This document shows positions 11,854-25,690 of a stretch of 64,000 nt of DNA, piece after piece. Positions within the stretch are counted from its first letter, which is position 1; each line of letters begins with the position of its first letter. This DNA comes from Chrysomallon squamiferum (Eukaryota > Mollusca > Gastropoda > Neomphalida > Peltospiridae): NCBI GenBank assembly GCA_012295275.1, contig CM022669.1:108911-172910 (forward strand), read 5' to 3'. The position numbers were made by a program, and so were the translations under genes. The notes beneath the pieces were generated by a model. That model saw only the letters and a program-made list of their open reading frames with translations, was not told the origin of the DNA and made no database searches.

Positions 11854-13335
11854 ATTTTAAAGACTGGAAGAAAAGAAGAAAGAAATATTAGTGAGACACT
11901 ACACATTACAAAAAGTGATTTGTGTGTGTGTGTGTGGGGAAAGACAATTCATTGTTGCTGAAATAAATATTTTTTAACTTATGCATAAAAGGAAAGGTGT
12001 TCATTTGAACTATGTTGTGACATTGTCATTATAATCACCATCAAGGTAAATGTATGAACTTACCTTTTGGGATTCTTCATTTCTACACTAATGTAATTTA
12101 GATTTTTTCTAAATGAACTGATGAACAATGACAATAATAGAAATGTACTACCAGGCTTCCACATAACCGGCTTTTAAAGTTATTAATTATTATCTGATTA
12201 AATACTTTCATTGTTTATTTCATATGTTAAAATTTATTATGCTTTACATCACCAAAAAACTCAGAAATCCTGATCAACTCCAACTGACAGATAAATAGTT
12301 GGGTATCTGAAGTTCACTAACAAATTCGATAAAAAAAATTACTAATAGATAAAAATGTTTTGTTGCTAGTTATTTGAACATACCAATTCTAACATACTAA
12401 GCCATTTATTCTTATGTATACCTAGTTCAAGTTGTCATATTAAAATCGGTGAAAAATTATCAGTGGCAGAGACGTTTCCCTGGACCTAGGGCAGCGTAAT
12501 ATATAATACAAACCAGCCTTTCCTAGCATAAGAGTGGCATAGAATACTTGAGCTGTGGCTTACATGATTCGTTGGTTTCTTGAAACCCCGAGAACAGTTC
12601 CATTTTGCCAAATGGTTTACAGATCATTTAAAAAAAGTTATGATTGTTATCATTTTCATTATTTTCATCGACATCGTCTCTATCATCATATTATCAATAT
12701 CATCATCAGTATTAATGTACTAATTTTTGATAATTGTATATAGTAAACTGTTATATACCATTTGTTTTAATGTATATGTGATGGAGTGAATAGAAATAAT
12801 TATGAAATGACTGCACTTTATTTAATTGAAATGTTCAATAATGAATAAATTCAAATGTACAGAATGAAGATTCTAATAACTTACCTTGACCTAATCAATG
12901 ATAATTGAAAAACGAGAGCAAGAACCTTTGCCAGAGTAAACAACACTTGAAGTCAGGCTGCTAAACCCATTTAACAAAGCGATCACGACAGAATTTTTTT
13001 TTTATTAAAACATTATTGGACTAAACATTAGGGATGGCAGGGGCAAACTGATAAATTTTGCAAGCATTCTGTCTAGTAAAGACTTCTAACATCTGTGCAT
13101 TACAGGTTGTAGAATGATATTGAAACGATTTATCCCATCATAGATATATGACAACAAAATCTAGTAGTACTTCCCTAACTATCAAGTTGTTGGTGTTGTT
13201 GTTATTGTTATTCATTGTAGTAGCTATAGTAGCAAGCATTATGTTTGTGAATGTGGTTTATGGTCTTATTATGCATTACATGTGTGTGCGTGTGTGCGTG
13301 TGCAAATACTCCAAATGTAAATACGTTTTCACGAG
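8103..13335. other. Intergenic, no recognisable gene
   Basis: AT-rich sequence interrupted by the gap. It includes (TTA)n at about 11818-11854 and a short TG run near 11922. Open frames are all short, with no family resemblance or usable splice context. A small partial palindrome (TGGGTGTAT ... ATACACCCA) sits at about 10715-10754. Confidence 0.65.
9084..9283. other. Assembly gap of 200 N
   Basis: Exactly 200 undetermined bases, the usual placeholder for a gap of unknown size. Sequence on either side should not be assumed to be contiguous. Open frames crossing it have no meaning. Confidence 1.
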
Positions 13336-13339
13336 GATA

Positions 13340-14645
13340 CATTGGGGTCATTCTGTGACAACCCAACCAGAGCTCTTCAGGTGACCATCTCTGATTTTGA
13401 TACAATTTAACTCATTTGTGCAGTCATATAAATGACGGACACGTGCAAAGATTTGGACCAAATTCCTATTAATAGTAACTGATCAAATTTTTGGTACTTG
13501 TTACTATGTAAAGATGTCTCAGGCTATTTTTAAAAGCTAATAACTTCATTCATTATAAAGATATTGAGCTAAAATTTCAGACGTTGCATACTTCATATCT
13601 GGAGAACCTAAGAATGGCTTCATAATGCATACATTTATGATAAAAAATATTATTGAATATTGTGATGAAGAAAATGATGTGCTTACTGAAATGGTCAGAA
13701 GTTCTCTCCTGGCCTTCAGCTTCACTAAAAGATCAGTGTTGGTTCAGTTTCGTAACATCATTTGTTCACTAGTGCACAAATATACATGGATATAGTGTTT
13801 GATTTTATAAACTCTCTACTCAGAATAACATTTAGACGAAAAATAAATTTACCAGTATTTCTATAATTAAATATGGATATAAAAATAAAAGTAAAGTTCT
13901 TGCGCAGTAATTCAAGTATTTACTTCAACCTCTTAAACGGGGTCTTGAGAGTTAAGTTTATTTACCAATGAGGAGATGTGAGACACAAAGTAAAAAATTG
14001 GTACACATATGGAAAATAATTACAAGTTAATCAAATTAAAAGCTATTGGTACTAGGTGATTGCCCGCATGGTCAAATCACTACAGTATACTATCATATTT
14101 TTCAGATTTTGTAATTGTTTTCTCAATTTTGGATCCTAACTACATTATTAATATTTTTTAATGGATTCAGATAATCTTTCCCATAAACATACATCCACAG
14201 GTCCATACTTCAAATTAATCAACATTTTTTGTCTATGATAGTTATAAAGTAAGAGATCTTCAAAATATGAAAATTATGTTTTGAATGATTAAAAAACTAA
14301 ATTTAGATGTCTCCTGATCACAAACTACCATTGTAATTTACAAAATAAGACCATTTTTAGATTCTCCAGGTATGAAATATGTAAATAGTAAATTTAGCTC
14401 AATATCTTTATAATAAATGAAGTTATTAGCTTTTAAAAATAGCCCGAAACATCTTTACATGGTTACGAGTGGCTAAATTTAATCACCATAATTTCAAAAC
14501 TAATAGGAATTTGTTCCCCAAATTTTACGTTTCCATTAGTTATGTGGGTGCTTAACAGAGGTGAAATTTTTATCAAAATCGGACATCATTAACCAGGAAA
14601 TGTCCTGGAGTTTGGTTATTTTGGCGTGGAATGATCCATTTCTGA
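13340..14645. mobile_element. Foldback-like element with roughly 290-bp diverged terminal inverted repeats
   Basis: The left arm (about 13340-13625) and right arm (about 14345-14645) are inverted copies of each other, clearly alignable with scattered differences. Example: TTTTTAAAAGCTAATAACTT in the left arm is matched by AAGTTATTAGCTTTTAAAAA in the right arm. The roughly 720-bp interior has no coding pattern. Long inverted arms and no transposase suggest a non-autonomous foldback or MITE-type element. The exact ends and a target-site duplication were not resolved. Confidence 0.75.
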
Positions 14646-17000
14646 AATAATTACACAATTTTGCCAATAATAACTGTTTATTATACTGATACAATCAAAG
14701 GTGGCAGTTAAAGAACAGCTTTATATTTTTTAAAACAACATCTTTGAATCTGTGAAAAAAAAGCCCTAAGAAACAAGAAATAAAATACAACAGAAAATGA
14801 AAATTTATATAAAAAAGTCAACAAATTTCATATTGGACGTAGAGCTATAGCTGCAACTAATTTCTTGGGAGATTCTGTCAGCCCACACGTCAGTGAATGT
14901 GTCCATATTATCCGCGAATGTGAGAAAGATGGCGCTAACAGACAACGTTCTGACGTTCACACAAACAGAAAATCCGAGACGTTGCACATAGCATCTCTAA
15001 AGCAAGCGCATTCTCATCCATATTTCTTTGCAAACCACACATAGAAATGGAAAGTTTTGAGTGTAAATCATCTTCCAAAAGTCTCTTGTAATACTTTTTA
15101 AAAATAGGAAATTACACATTATTTCTATACATGTGAAATGTATCGGTTCGCATTTTAACATTCTTATTTGTATTTTAGAAAGATTACAGGTTATCAAAGA
15201 AAGCTCTCTGTCAGGTAGAGATAAATAATTATTTATTTATCTAGACACAGACATAAACTTTTAATACGCCTTAAGTCTCTTTAAAAGTACTGTCCACCCT
15301 CAGTTTCATGGACCAACTGAGAGAACAGGTCCGGAAAATTGAAAAAGACTGACATTGCGAATGTAAAGATTAACACTAAAATTTACCGAAACATTAAATT
15401 TTATACAGGATCAGCTATATATCACAGTGATATAATAATGTAAGAACTATACAGTCATAAAAAAATGTGGATCGAAAGAAGATTGCTTAGTGGAACTCGG
15501 AATAATTTAATAGTACAGTTTCAAGCGGGAAATATGCTCTGGAGTAGAATGGGCCAGTGGGCCAACCTACCCCGACCCGACTTGTCCCAGTCAGCGTTTT
15601 ATTATGACCTTTCGTTCCTGACCAGCAATTGTCAGTTCGTTCATATCTAATAATATTTCTAAGTTTTTTTTTTTTCAGAATTGCATGCCACAAAAACTAC
15701 ATTTGAAAGTAAAAAACCTTTAGCTATATATAAGAAACTAAATGTGGCAAAAACAAAACTTACAATGCCAAATCAAAGAGCATTTCTTGGTAGGTTGAAA
15801 ACTGGCGCGTATAAAGTACAAAGAATGAGGTAGATCCAATTAACAAAAAGTAATAAGTGAACGAAAAACGGAAAGACAATCAGTTCTACACCGTTAATTC
15901 TTTGCTGGCCTAACTTGCCCCGAGTTGGCTCGGTTTCTCCTATACATGAAATTCCTGTATTATTCATATTTTGGCTAAAGTGAAACATAGTATAATATCA
16001 CTGGGACATTTATATTTAAAGAAAAGATTAACAGTTATCAGAAATATACAAATACCATCAGAAGTAAATTAACAATTTGACATAAAACGTGTAAAATTGT
16101 AAATAGTGATGTTAGTAACTCTTCTTACCCCGCACAACCAGTTTCGTCAATTTGCAGAAATAATGAATATGCGTTTACCGAGAAATATCAGTAATGTTTA
16201 TTTTCCCATGCGAAACCTAATACAGACAAGATAATTATTATAAACAGTAATCCATGTTACTGAAGTTACGCCAAGACATTTAATAAACTGTGCACTGTAG
16301 CATCTTCAAATTAAATAACAGTCCACAAGGAAAAATGGGAAGTAAAATGCTTAGAAATATAATTACTGACTCATCTTTAATCTTTAATATTTTAATTACG
16401 TATTAAAATGAAACACAAAGCCCTAAATTAATTATTGATCTCATCTGATCTGTAGCACGGTTACACGTAAATCCATGATTAACCAAATATGAAAATACTT
16501 ACCTTCACTAACAATTATCTAAAACGTGTCATGTCAAGGGCCACTGTGCAATGCCTTGCTTAAACGCTTAACTGCAGATGCCATATATAGTCATGTCACA
16601 TGTCCCAAAAGGAGGCAGTAATCTCTGCTTATCTTGCTAGCATTTACTCTTCTCAGATAACTTTTAAGAACTAATTACTATAAAAACATTAAATAATGAC
16701 CTTTACAGAATAGGAAATGGTTATTGTTTCTCTATCCTATACACTTCCCAGTTTAAAATATTGCTATGCTAGGCAACACCAAAACGGTTAATACTATTTT
16801 TGATATACGTAATAAAATCATTCTCACTTACGAACAATTCTAATTTTCGGAGAGATCTTTAGGGAATTTAATGCCTGGGTTACGGCTGTTACAGCGAGGA
16901 AGTCTATGTCGTCTGTCTGGAAGATGATCAGTCTGGGTATTTGAAGATGTCACAGTTCTTGTTGCAGGTGCTGCTGCCTCCTTATGACTCGGTTCTATTT
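14646..17000. other. Intergenic; small CpG-richer island with AAGATGGCGC
   Basis: Mostly AT-rich and non-coding. Positions about 14870-15010 are CpG-richer and contain AAGATGGCGC (about 14927), a YY1-like start-proximal motif. The plus frame from its ATG ends after about 20 codons. Segments near 15565 and 15905 carry GGCC...CCCCGA motifs reminiscent of transposon ends but do not resolve into an element. Confidence 0.4.
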
Positions 17001-17400
17001 AAAGGAGTGACATGTCATAGGAGTGACGTAACAAAAAGGAGTGAAACCTCAGATATAAATTTCAAAGGAGTGACAACCATACAACCATCCAACACTATCC
17101 ATTACATGTTCCGTGGGGAATGTTTTCCAACTGTTTATGTTCTGATAACTGGAAAAACGCAAGAAACGTATACGTCCATACTAGAACGATTATTATCAGC
17201 TGCAGAAGCAAACCCTACTTTTTTTATAGTAGATTTTGAATTGGCAAGCATCAGTGCTCTTCAACAGATATATGGTTCCAGTTTTTAAAATTAAAATCTT
17301 AATAATTTTAATAATTGTTATATATATATTTTTTTAAATAAAATTTTAATTACACCGAGTCACTCCTTTGTTATGCTACTTCTATGAAATGTCATTCCTT
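17001..17400 (+). mobile_element. Small Mutator-like (MULE) element with about 43-bp inverted ends
   Basis: The left end (17001-17044, starting AAAGGAGTGACATGTCATAG) and the right end (about 17360-17400) are imperfect inverted repeats of about 43 bp, built from AAGGAGTGAC-type subunits. The interior contains a MULE transposase fragment, so this looks like an internally deleted derivative. A clear 8-10 bp target duplication was not found. Confidence 0.7.
17095..17285 (+). pseudogene. MULE transposase domain fragment
   Basis: The translation keeps the MULE transposase core signature: a LITGKTQETY stretch, then a leucine-rich helix, then VDFELASISALQQIYG, where the aspartate is expected to be catalytic. 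Only about 60 residues remain; the upstream zinc-finger region and the C-terminal half are missing and the frame ends at 17288. It lies between inverted ends that fit the same class of element. It is a dead remnant. Confidence 0.8.
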
Positions 17401-17702
17401 CGATACAGAGGCTAGTGACTATATCTTCTGAATCCAATATCTGCGATATGTGGATATTCTTCTGAGATGATTTTCCCATCCAGTGTTTTACAACTAGTAT
17501 GCAGCCATGACTGTGCACTAACACGGATAAATACCTTATATGGTCGCGAATCCCAAATGTCCTGGTTCTTATGTCAACTCTGCTGATGGTTTCTCACATA
17601 AACAAATTCGTCCACCAAGTGGAACATCAGAATCGGTTGAATTGGCATTTCGGTTTATTCATATGATTCACGCATCTGTTGATAATGGAGGGTTATCCAT
17701 TG

Positions 17703-17882
17703 ATCAACATCTGGAATGCCACCTTTCTTCGTCCAAAAGTTTATCAAACAATAATTTTGGTTCGCGTCCAATAAATAGAAAATATGGAGAGTACACCAGT
17801 TGGTGAATGTCGAGTTGCATTGTAGGTTTTAACAAATTCTGGGAGATATTTTGGCCAACGTTTCTTCTGGGATGTGGCTTCG
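17703..17882 (-). pseudogene. Ty3-type retrotransposon integrase C-terminal fragment, frameshifted
   Basis: On the minus strand, residues like RWPKYLPEFVKTYNATRH are followed, after a one-base frame change near 17805-17815, by YSPYFLFIGREPKLLFD. This order is the conserved end of Ty3-type integrases. A stop follows at about 17703 and no long terminal repeats are visible nearby. It is a small degraded fragment. Confidence 0.75.
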
Positions 17883-18539
17883 GACACCACCAGGATGATT
17901 TAATTTATTCGTTCACAAGTTTTAATTTGTTTATAATATAAACGTTGTACGAACACCAGAATATAATTTTAAAAAGGTCGGATTCACAATATATTGTTAC
18001 AGAGATATCCTCACATTAATAACTATTCAACTAACGAATAATTGTAAAAATAGTTATTACTGTGACAAGGAATTTTATATATAGGATAAAAATGTGAAAA
18101 GTAGATTACGTTAAAGTACTCTATTGAAGAGCTAATAAATAATTATTACTTTGCTCTTACGTGCATATGTACTTAAACAAAAATACAAGGAATAAGAATG
18201 ATCAGACTAGTCGTTTTGTGTCTCAAATTACAATTAAAAAACTCAACAATTTTCGAGAAGGCCTGATACGTGTTTACAAAATAAGTATTTTAATAATAAG
18301 GATACATTAATCTGCTTCTAAATATTATTGAAGATTATAAAATGAAATACTAAAGAAAAACACCCCCCCAAAAAAACAACGAACTCCCCCAAAGCACCAT
18401 ACACTAAAACAAAAACAATAAACAACAAACAAACAACTATTTGACTGTTATATAGAATCTAGATTTGAAAACATACCAAATTTTTCCACACGTACCAAAA
18501 GAAGTTAAAAAGTAGCCAGAAACGACAAAACAAAAGGGA
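17883..18539. other. Non-coding AT-rich spacer
   Basis: No coding pattern, repeat ends or RNA gene were recognised between the integrase fragment and the next transposon remnant. Confidence 0.6.
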
Positions 18540-19748
18540 TAGGGTAAGTTGGGGTAATTCTGGCCACGTTTTCCATTCAACCTCAACTACAGTTTCACAG
18601 ACAAAAGGAAACAACAAAATGGAGTGAATAATGTGTAGTATATCTATTTCTGCTTCAAAATACAGAAACACTATATGCATAGTGCTTATACTTTTGAAAT
18701 GGGAACCAGGTTAAAAAATATTCTCAAGGGGTCAGATTTACCCCGATGATTTGGGGTAAATCTGGTCCCCCACATTCATGATGTATTTTGGTCCTCAAAT
18801 TTGTTGTCCTAATCATAATACAAGTCAGCTTCAAAACTTCAATAAACAAAACTCCTTGACAAATATGACACAAGAATACAATATTTCAAGTCTGCACCAG
18901 CTGGGATTTCGAGGTTTGCGCAAGGATCAAGACAATACCAATTTGGGCACCCGTCGCATCCTGTGAACTCGTCAGAATTCATTCCATCATAAACTCTGTC
19001 ATAGAGTTCACATTTTTCTTGTGTATCTACTACATCTCTGTCTTCTAATTCAGACTCGTCACCATCAACGTTTTCTTTGACTGCATCCACCGGTTCTGCT
19101 GTAACATTGAAACTGATCTTCTTCTGTTGTTTTCTTTTTGTAGTTTTGTATCTCTCACCTTTGTTTTCTTTGCCTTCCTTCCTCCTCCTTCTTCTTCTTT
19201 GTTGACACTTTCTTCTTCTGTCAGTGCCTCGGTATATCTTATCCTCTTGATTTTATTGGAGTTTGGACTGTGGACTTTCAATAGTTTCAAATAAAACTCA
19301 GAATGGATTATATCAATACCATTACTATTGATTTCACCACCAAATTATGGAGGCCAGATTTACCCCATCCTTGCCCCAAGGGGTGGAGTAAAATAAAACA
19401 CATATTTCTTGCTTAATTACCACATATTAATCAAGTTTCTTCTGCTGAACTTAATAATTGATTGTTTACCTGTTATAACTTATCACTAACCTTATGTCTA
19501 TATGACTAAAACAATAATACTCACTTTTGAAACCTCAAAATGCACTTTTTTTACAATCTTGTTGTTTTCATTACTTTCATGGCCACTATACTTCACATGT
19601 AAAATGCTGATTACCGACATCCTTTGTTCTAATGAGAGATAGGAAGGTTCTATTTATATCAACAAAGTTTCAGAAATCTGGACAGAGCAGTATAGCGGGT
19701 GCAAGTCATAATATACCTCGGGGGCCAGAATTACCCCACAGTACCCTA
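18540..19748. mobile_element. TA-flanked DNA transposon remnant (Tc1/mariner-pogo type ends)
   Basis: A TA at 18540-18541 precedes a 24-bp inverted end beginning GGGTAAGTTGGGGTAATTC (18542-18565). The matching inverted end lies at 19723-19746 and is followed by TA (19747-19748). The inner 15 bases of the two ends are identical. Related GGGGTAAATCTGG-type motifs repeat in the subterminal regions (about 18728-18773 and 19350-19383). TA duplication plus short inverted ends fits the Tc1/mariner/pogo superfamily. Confidence 0.75.
18839..19290 (-). pseudogene. Transposase C-terminal remnant with Cys-rich finger
   Basis: Two overlapping minus-strand frames (19290-19045, then 19090-18839) read as one protein with a frameshift. 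First comes a basic, glutamate/lysine-rich stretch (EEEGGGRKAKKTKV), then an acidic stretch, then a PHD-like cysteine motif CDGCPNWYCLDPC. A basic linker followed by a CxxCxxWYxxxC finger is common at the C-terminus of pogo/Tigger-type DDE transposases. No DDE catalytic core remains inside the inverted ends. The family call is inference. Confidence 0.55.
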
Positions 19749-20812
<1,064 letters not shown>

Positions 20813-20964
20813 CTCTAGATTTACACGTCCGATGTGGATTATTTAAATCGTTTGATGATCCTTTCACAACACTAACAGTATGCACCGGTCCGCTTGAATT
20901 GTATCTTCTCTATGGTTTGATGTAATAGCCTAAGACGCAAGATGACTCAGCCGGGGAGAATATC

Positions 20965-23540
20965 AGAACTACTGCCAGCACAGTCATGCTTATTAATACA
21001 ACCGTTACCATTGCCATTACCATCACTACTACTATCATTACTGTGTGTACGAATACCATCGATTTGTTGGCTGTTACCATCACTATCTTGTGTATTAATA
21101 TCCCTGGGAAGTTTGACATTACCATCGCTACTACCAGGATTGCGATGTCTATGCTGCTATTACCATCACTTACTACCAGTACTATCATGTGCACGAATAC
21201 CACCGACCTGACTGTCTGCTTATACTACCACTACTAACAGCAATCACTATCATGTGTATTAATAGCAACGATAAGGCTGACATTACCATCAGTAATACCA
21301 GTACAATCTTGTGTATTAATACCAGCGGTACCGCTCACATCACCATCACTACTTCCAATACAATCTTGTGTATTAATACCACCGATGCCGCTGCCATTAC
21401 CATCAGTATTGCCAGCACAGTCACGTTTTGAAATACAACCGTTAACGCTGCCACATCCATCATTACTACAGAACAACAATGTCAACGAATACGATCGATC
21501 TATCTGCTATTACCATAATTTCTACCAGCACTATCAAGTCTAATAATACCATCAATACCGCTACTATTACAATCACTAATACCAGCCCTACCATTTCTAA
21601 TAATACCACCGATATCGCTGCAACTATAATGATTAATACCAGCACAATGAAGTCTAATAATACCATGAGTAATACCATCACTAATGCCAGAACTATCACG
21701 TCTAATAATACCACCGATATCCCTGCAATTACCATCGATAACACCAGCACAATCATGTCTATTAATGTCACCAGAAGCGCTTCTATTACCGTCATTAATA
21801 CCAGCAGTATCATATCTATTAATACAGCCTAAACAGCTTCTATTACCATCACTGACAGCAGCACTGTCATCTCTAATACCGATATCTCTGAAATTACAAT
21901 CACTAATACCAGTAGAATCGTGTTTAATAGTACCACCACAACCGCTGCTATTTTATTCACTAATGCAGGGACTATCATGTCTCACAATACCACTGATATC
22001 TCTATAGTTACTTCATTAATACCAACACTAGCCTGTCTATTAATACCGGCACTATATTCACTAATGGCAGCATTGTCATGTCTAATAATACAACCAGTAC
22101 CGCTCTTATTATCTTCACTAATACCAGCAATATCCTAATAATACCACAGAACAAATGCTATTACATTCATTAAAGCCAGCATACCATATTAGTGCAGCTC
22201 TCATTACCTTCTGTAATATCAGCATTACCTTGTCTAATAATACAACCAGGACCGCTATTATTATCATGATTAGTACCAGCACTATCATCTCTAATAATAC
22301 CAACAGAACCGCTGCAATTACCTTCACTAATATCAGCACTATCAAGTTTAAAAATACCATTAGTGCCGCTGCAGTTGTAATCAGTAATACCAGGTCAATC
22401 CTGTCTAATAGTCCAACCAGAACCGTTGGTATTAAAATCACTAACATCGATATCCTGTGTAAGAATGCCCTCTGAACCGCTGCTATTATCATCTATTAAT
22501 AGCATAAACAGCTGCAATTACCATCACTAAAACCACCGCCAATAATACCACACATATCTCTGAAATTACAATCACTAATACCATATTATATTGTCTTATA
22601 ATGCCTCCAGAACGGCTGCTATTATCATCAATAATACCAGCACTATCAAGACTAATAATACCATCAGTACCACAGCTATTACTATCACTAATTCCAGCAT
22701 TATAATGTCTAATAATACCACCAGACCCTCTGCTATTACCATCATTAATAACAGCACTATGAAGTGCAATAACGCCATAAGTACCGCTGCTATTACCAAC
22801 AATAATGCCATCACTTTCATGTCTAATAATACCACCGATATACCTGCAATTACCATCGATAACACCAGCACAATCGTGTCTAATAATGTCACCCGAAGAG
22901 CTCCTATTTCCGTCACTAATACCAGCACTTCCATATCTATTAATTCAGCCTGAACAGCTATCAAGTCTAATAAAACCATCAGTACCACTGCTATTACTTT
23001 TACTAATTCCAGGAATAGCCTGTCTAATAATACCAGCAGCACCGCTGCTATTACAATGAGTAATACTATCATTTCTAAGAATACTACCGATATCGCTGCA
23101 ATTACCATCACTAATACAAGCGTGTCGAATAATGCCACCAGTACCGCTCTTATTACCACCACTAAACAAGCACATTCATGTCCAATAATACGGCCAGAAC
23201 CGCTGCTATTATCACCACTAATGCCAGCTCTATCGTATCTAATAATACCAGCGGCAAAGATCCTGTTACCGTCACTAATGCCAGAAATATCATGTCTAGT
23301 AATAACAGCAGCCCTGCTATTACCTTCACAACTGCCATCATTATGAAGTCTCATAATAGGACCAGATCCTCTGCTATTACCCCCATTAATACCAGCACTA
23401 TACTGGATAATAATATGACAAGAACAGGTGCAATTACCATCAATCATACCAGCGCTATCATGTCTAATAATACCACCCAAATCCCTGCAATTCCGGACAC
23501 TAATACCAGCACAACAAAAACAGTGAATTCTCCTCCGGTT
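20965..23540 (+). repeat. 57-bp degenerate minisatellite, about 45 copies
   Basis: Units of the type ACCAGCACTATCATGTCTAA, then AATACCACC, then a CGCTGCTATTACCATCACTAAT segment recur every 57 bp (for example 21524, 21581, 21638, 21743, 21800), with occasional 48-bp steps. Copies are considerably diverged. Because 57 is divisible by three, long frames stay open on both strands, including one of 316 codons on the minus strand. Plus-strand frames would encode Asn/Thr/Ser/Ile-rich 19-residue repeats, but none has a credible start, splice context or family. I treat it as non-coding. Confidence 0.88.
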
Positions 23541-25690
23541 TCGCAATCACCTTTGTTATCAGCGGAAGAGCAATTGCATCATTCTTCGATCTAAGAAAGA
23601 CACGTACAAGCAGAATATAGATAGCACACTCTGAATGCAGGAGATCGCGCAATTGTAGCTCGTATCAGACGTGGATTGGAATAGAACGGAATGCATGTCT
23701 TGAATGTCACAATCGAAGTTGACGCTTGCGATCTTACATAGCAACATATTCTCCATTCGTCGTCTTTCGTCAAGGTGGGTCAGTTTGTCTGATGCAAATA
23801 ACACATTCGAATCGTCCGTCCTGAAGACCACTATTACATGTGGCTTCGCGCACCCATAGGAGATCAGGCATGACAGGAGTTGCATATATTTTCCCTGTAA
23901 GAAACACACAGACACACACACATAGACAAATATAAAAAAGTTATCAGCGGAAGAACAATTGCATGATTGTTTGCTGTAAGAAAGACACGTAGAAACACTC
24001 TGAATGCAGGAGATCGTGCATGCTGTTCTTTTAAAGACCAGTGCACTAGAAACAAAAAGATTACATTCTTTTCCGGTTTCGCAATCTGTGCTAAAAGTTG
24101 TTTTCTGCGTTCCGAGCACAATTCGGAGCTATGAAAGCAGCCATAGTAGCTCGTATAAAACATGGATTAGAAGAGAAATGAAAGCTGGTCTTCAGTGCCA
24201 CAATCGAAGTTGATGATTTCGATCATATATGGCAACGTCTCCTCCATTCGTCTTTCATATAGTTGGGTCAGATGCAAATGACACGTAGGAATCGTTCAGT
24301 CCTGAAGCTCTTCTCTACAAGGTGTTAAGTATTCACTGTTATAAGTGGTTTCGCGCATAATTAACTTCGAAGAGCAGTTCATGCACAAAAGGCGTTACAT
24401 GTGTTCTCCCTGTAAGAAACATACTCACACACATACACACACACACACACACACACAAACAAACGTACACACACCCACACAAACAAATATACACACACCC
24501 ACACCCACAGACTAACATAGAAATTTGCTTTCCGTCATCCACCTTCTTCGTTCACAGCGGAAGAGCAATAGGATGATTCTTTGCTGCAAGAAACACACGT
24601 AGAAACAGAAGATAGATAGCACATTCACACACGCACAGGCCCAGACAGAGACACACAGACACACAAAAACACACACACAGAAACACATACACAAACAAAT
24701 AGAAAAGTTCCGTCCTGAACCTACGAGCCAGCTGGGTCTCAAGCAAATGACACGTGGCAATCGTTCCGTGCTCAAGCTCCTCTCTCCAATGTGTTACCTA
24801 CACACTGTCAGATGTGGCTTCGCGCACGATCGTATTCGAATGGGAGTTAGCACAGAACAGTAGTTGCATGGTTTTTCGCTATAACAAACACACACACACA
24901 CGCACACACACAGATAAACACAAAAACGTGTTACCCGTTATCCGCCTTCTTCGTTATCAGCGGAAGAGTAATTGCATGATTGTTTCCTGTAAGAAAGATA
25001 CGTAGAAACAGAAGATAAACAGGACACTCTGAATGCAGGAGATCCTCCATGCTGATCTTTTAAAGACCAGTGCACTGGAAACAAAATTATTACATTCTTC
25101 TCCGGTATCGCAATCTGTGCTGAACATTGTTAGCTGCGTTCCGAGCAGAATTGGGCGCTATGAGAGCAGCCATAGTAGCTCGAATAAAACATGGATTAGA
25201 AAAGAACGGAAAGCTGATCTTCGGAGCCACATAGCAGCGTCTTCTGCATTCGTCTGTCATAATGGTGTTAGTTTGTCTCATGCAAATATTAGAATCGTCT
25301 GCCCTGAATCTAACGTAACGTACTCACTATTAGATGTGGCTTCGCGTTCCATCGTATTCGAATAGGAGTTCAGGCATGAGAGGAGTTTCATGTTTCTTCG
25401 CTGTTTGATACACACAGACAGACACAGACACAGATACACACAGACAAACACACACACAAACACACATACTCGTGCACACATAGATAGAAGCGTCCATCAT
25501 CTTCGTTATCAACGGAAGAGCGAATTCTTGATTCTTCGACTTAACAAAGACTCGCTGAAACAGAAGATAGATAGTACACTCCCGAATGGAGGAGATCGTT
25601 CGTCCTGTTCTTTTCAGGACCACAACACTGGGAACAAAAAGACTGCAATCTTTTCCGGTTACGTATTCTCTTCTGAACTTTAGATGCGTC
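23540..25690 (+). repeat. Complex tandem repeat family, left flank of the satellite (forward orientation)
   Basis: About five diverged copies of a module of several hundred bases begin near 23557, 23939, 24546, 24951 and 25504. Each opens with a TTATCAGCGGAAGAGCAATT-like segment and an AAGAAAGACACGTAGAAACA-like segment. Later parts contain AGATGTGGCTTCGCG-like sequence and a CA/GT tract. Copies differ in length and in which parts are kept. The same family returns in reverse orientation at about 47955-49490. Cysteine/valine and His/Thr-rich frames come from the CA tracts. No protein is recognised. Confidence 0.8.

Noticed and set aside
15540-15940. A second transposon with GGCC/CCCCGA-type ends near 15,565 and 15,905
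   Set aside because: The motifs resemble those at 18.5-19.7 kb only loosely; no inverted ends or target duplication could be aligned.
22596-23546. 316-codon minus-strand frame as a gene
   Set aside because: It lies wholly over the 57-bp minisatellite; the period divisible by three keeps frames open. Composition changes along the frame and there is no domain.
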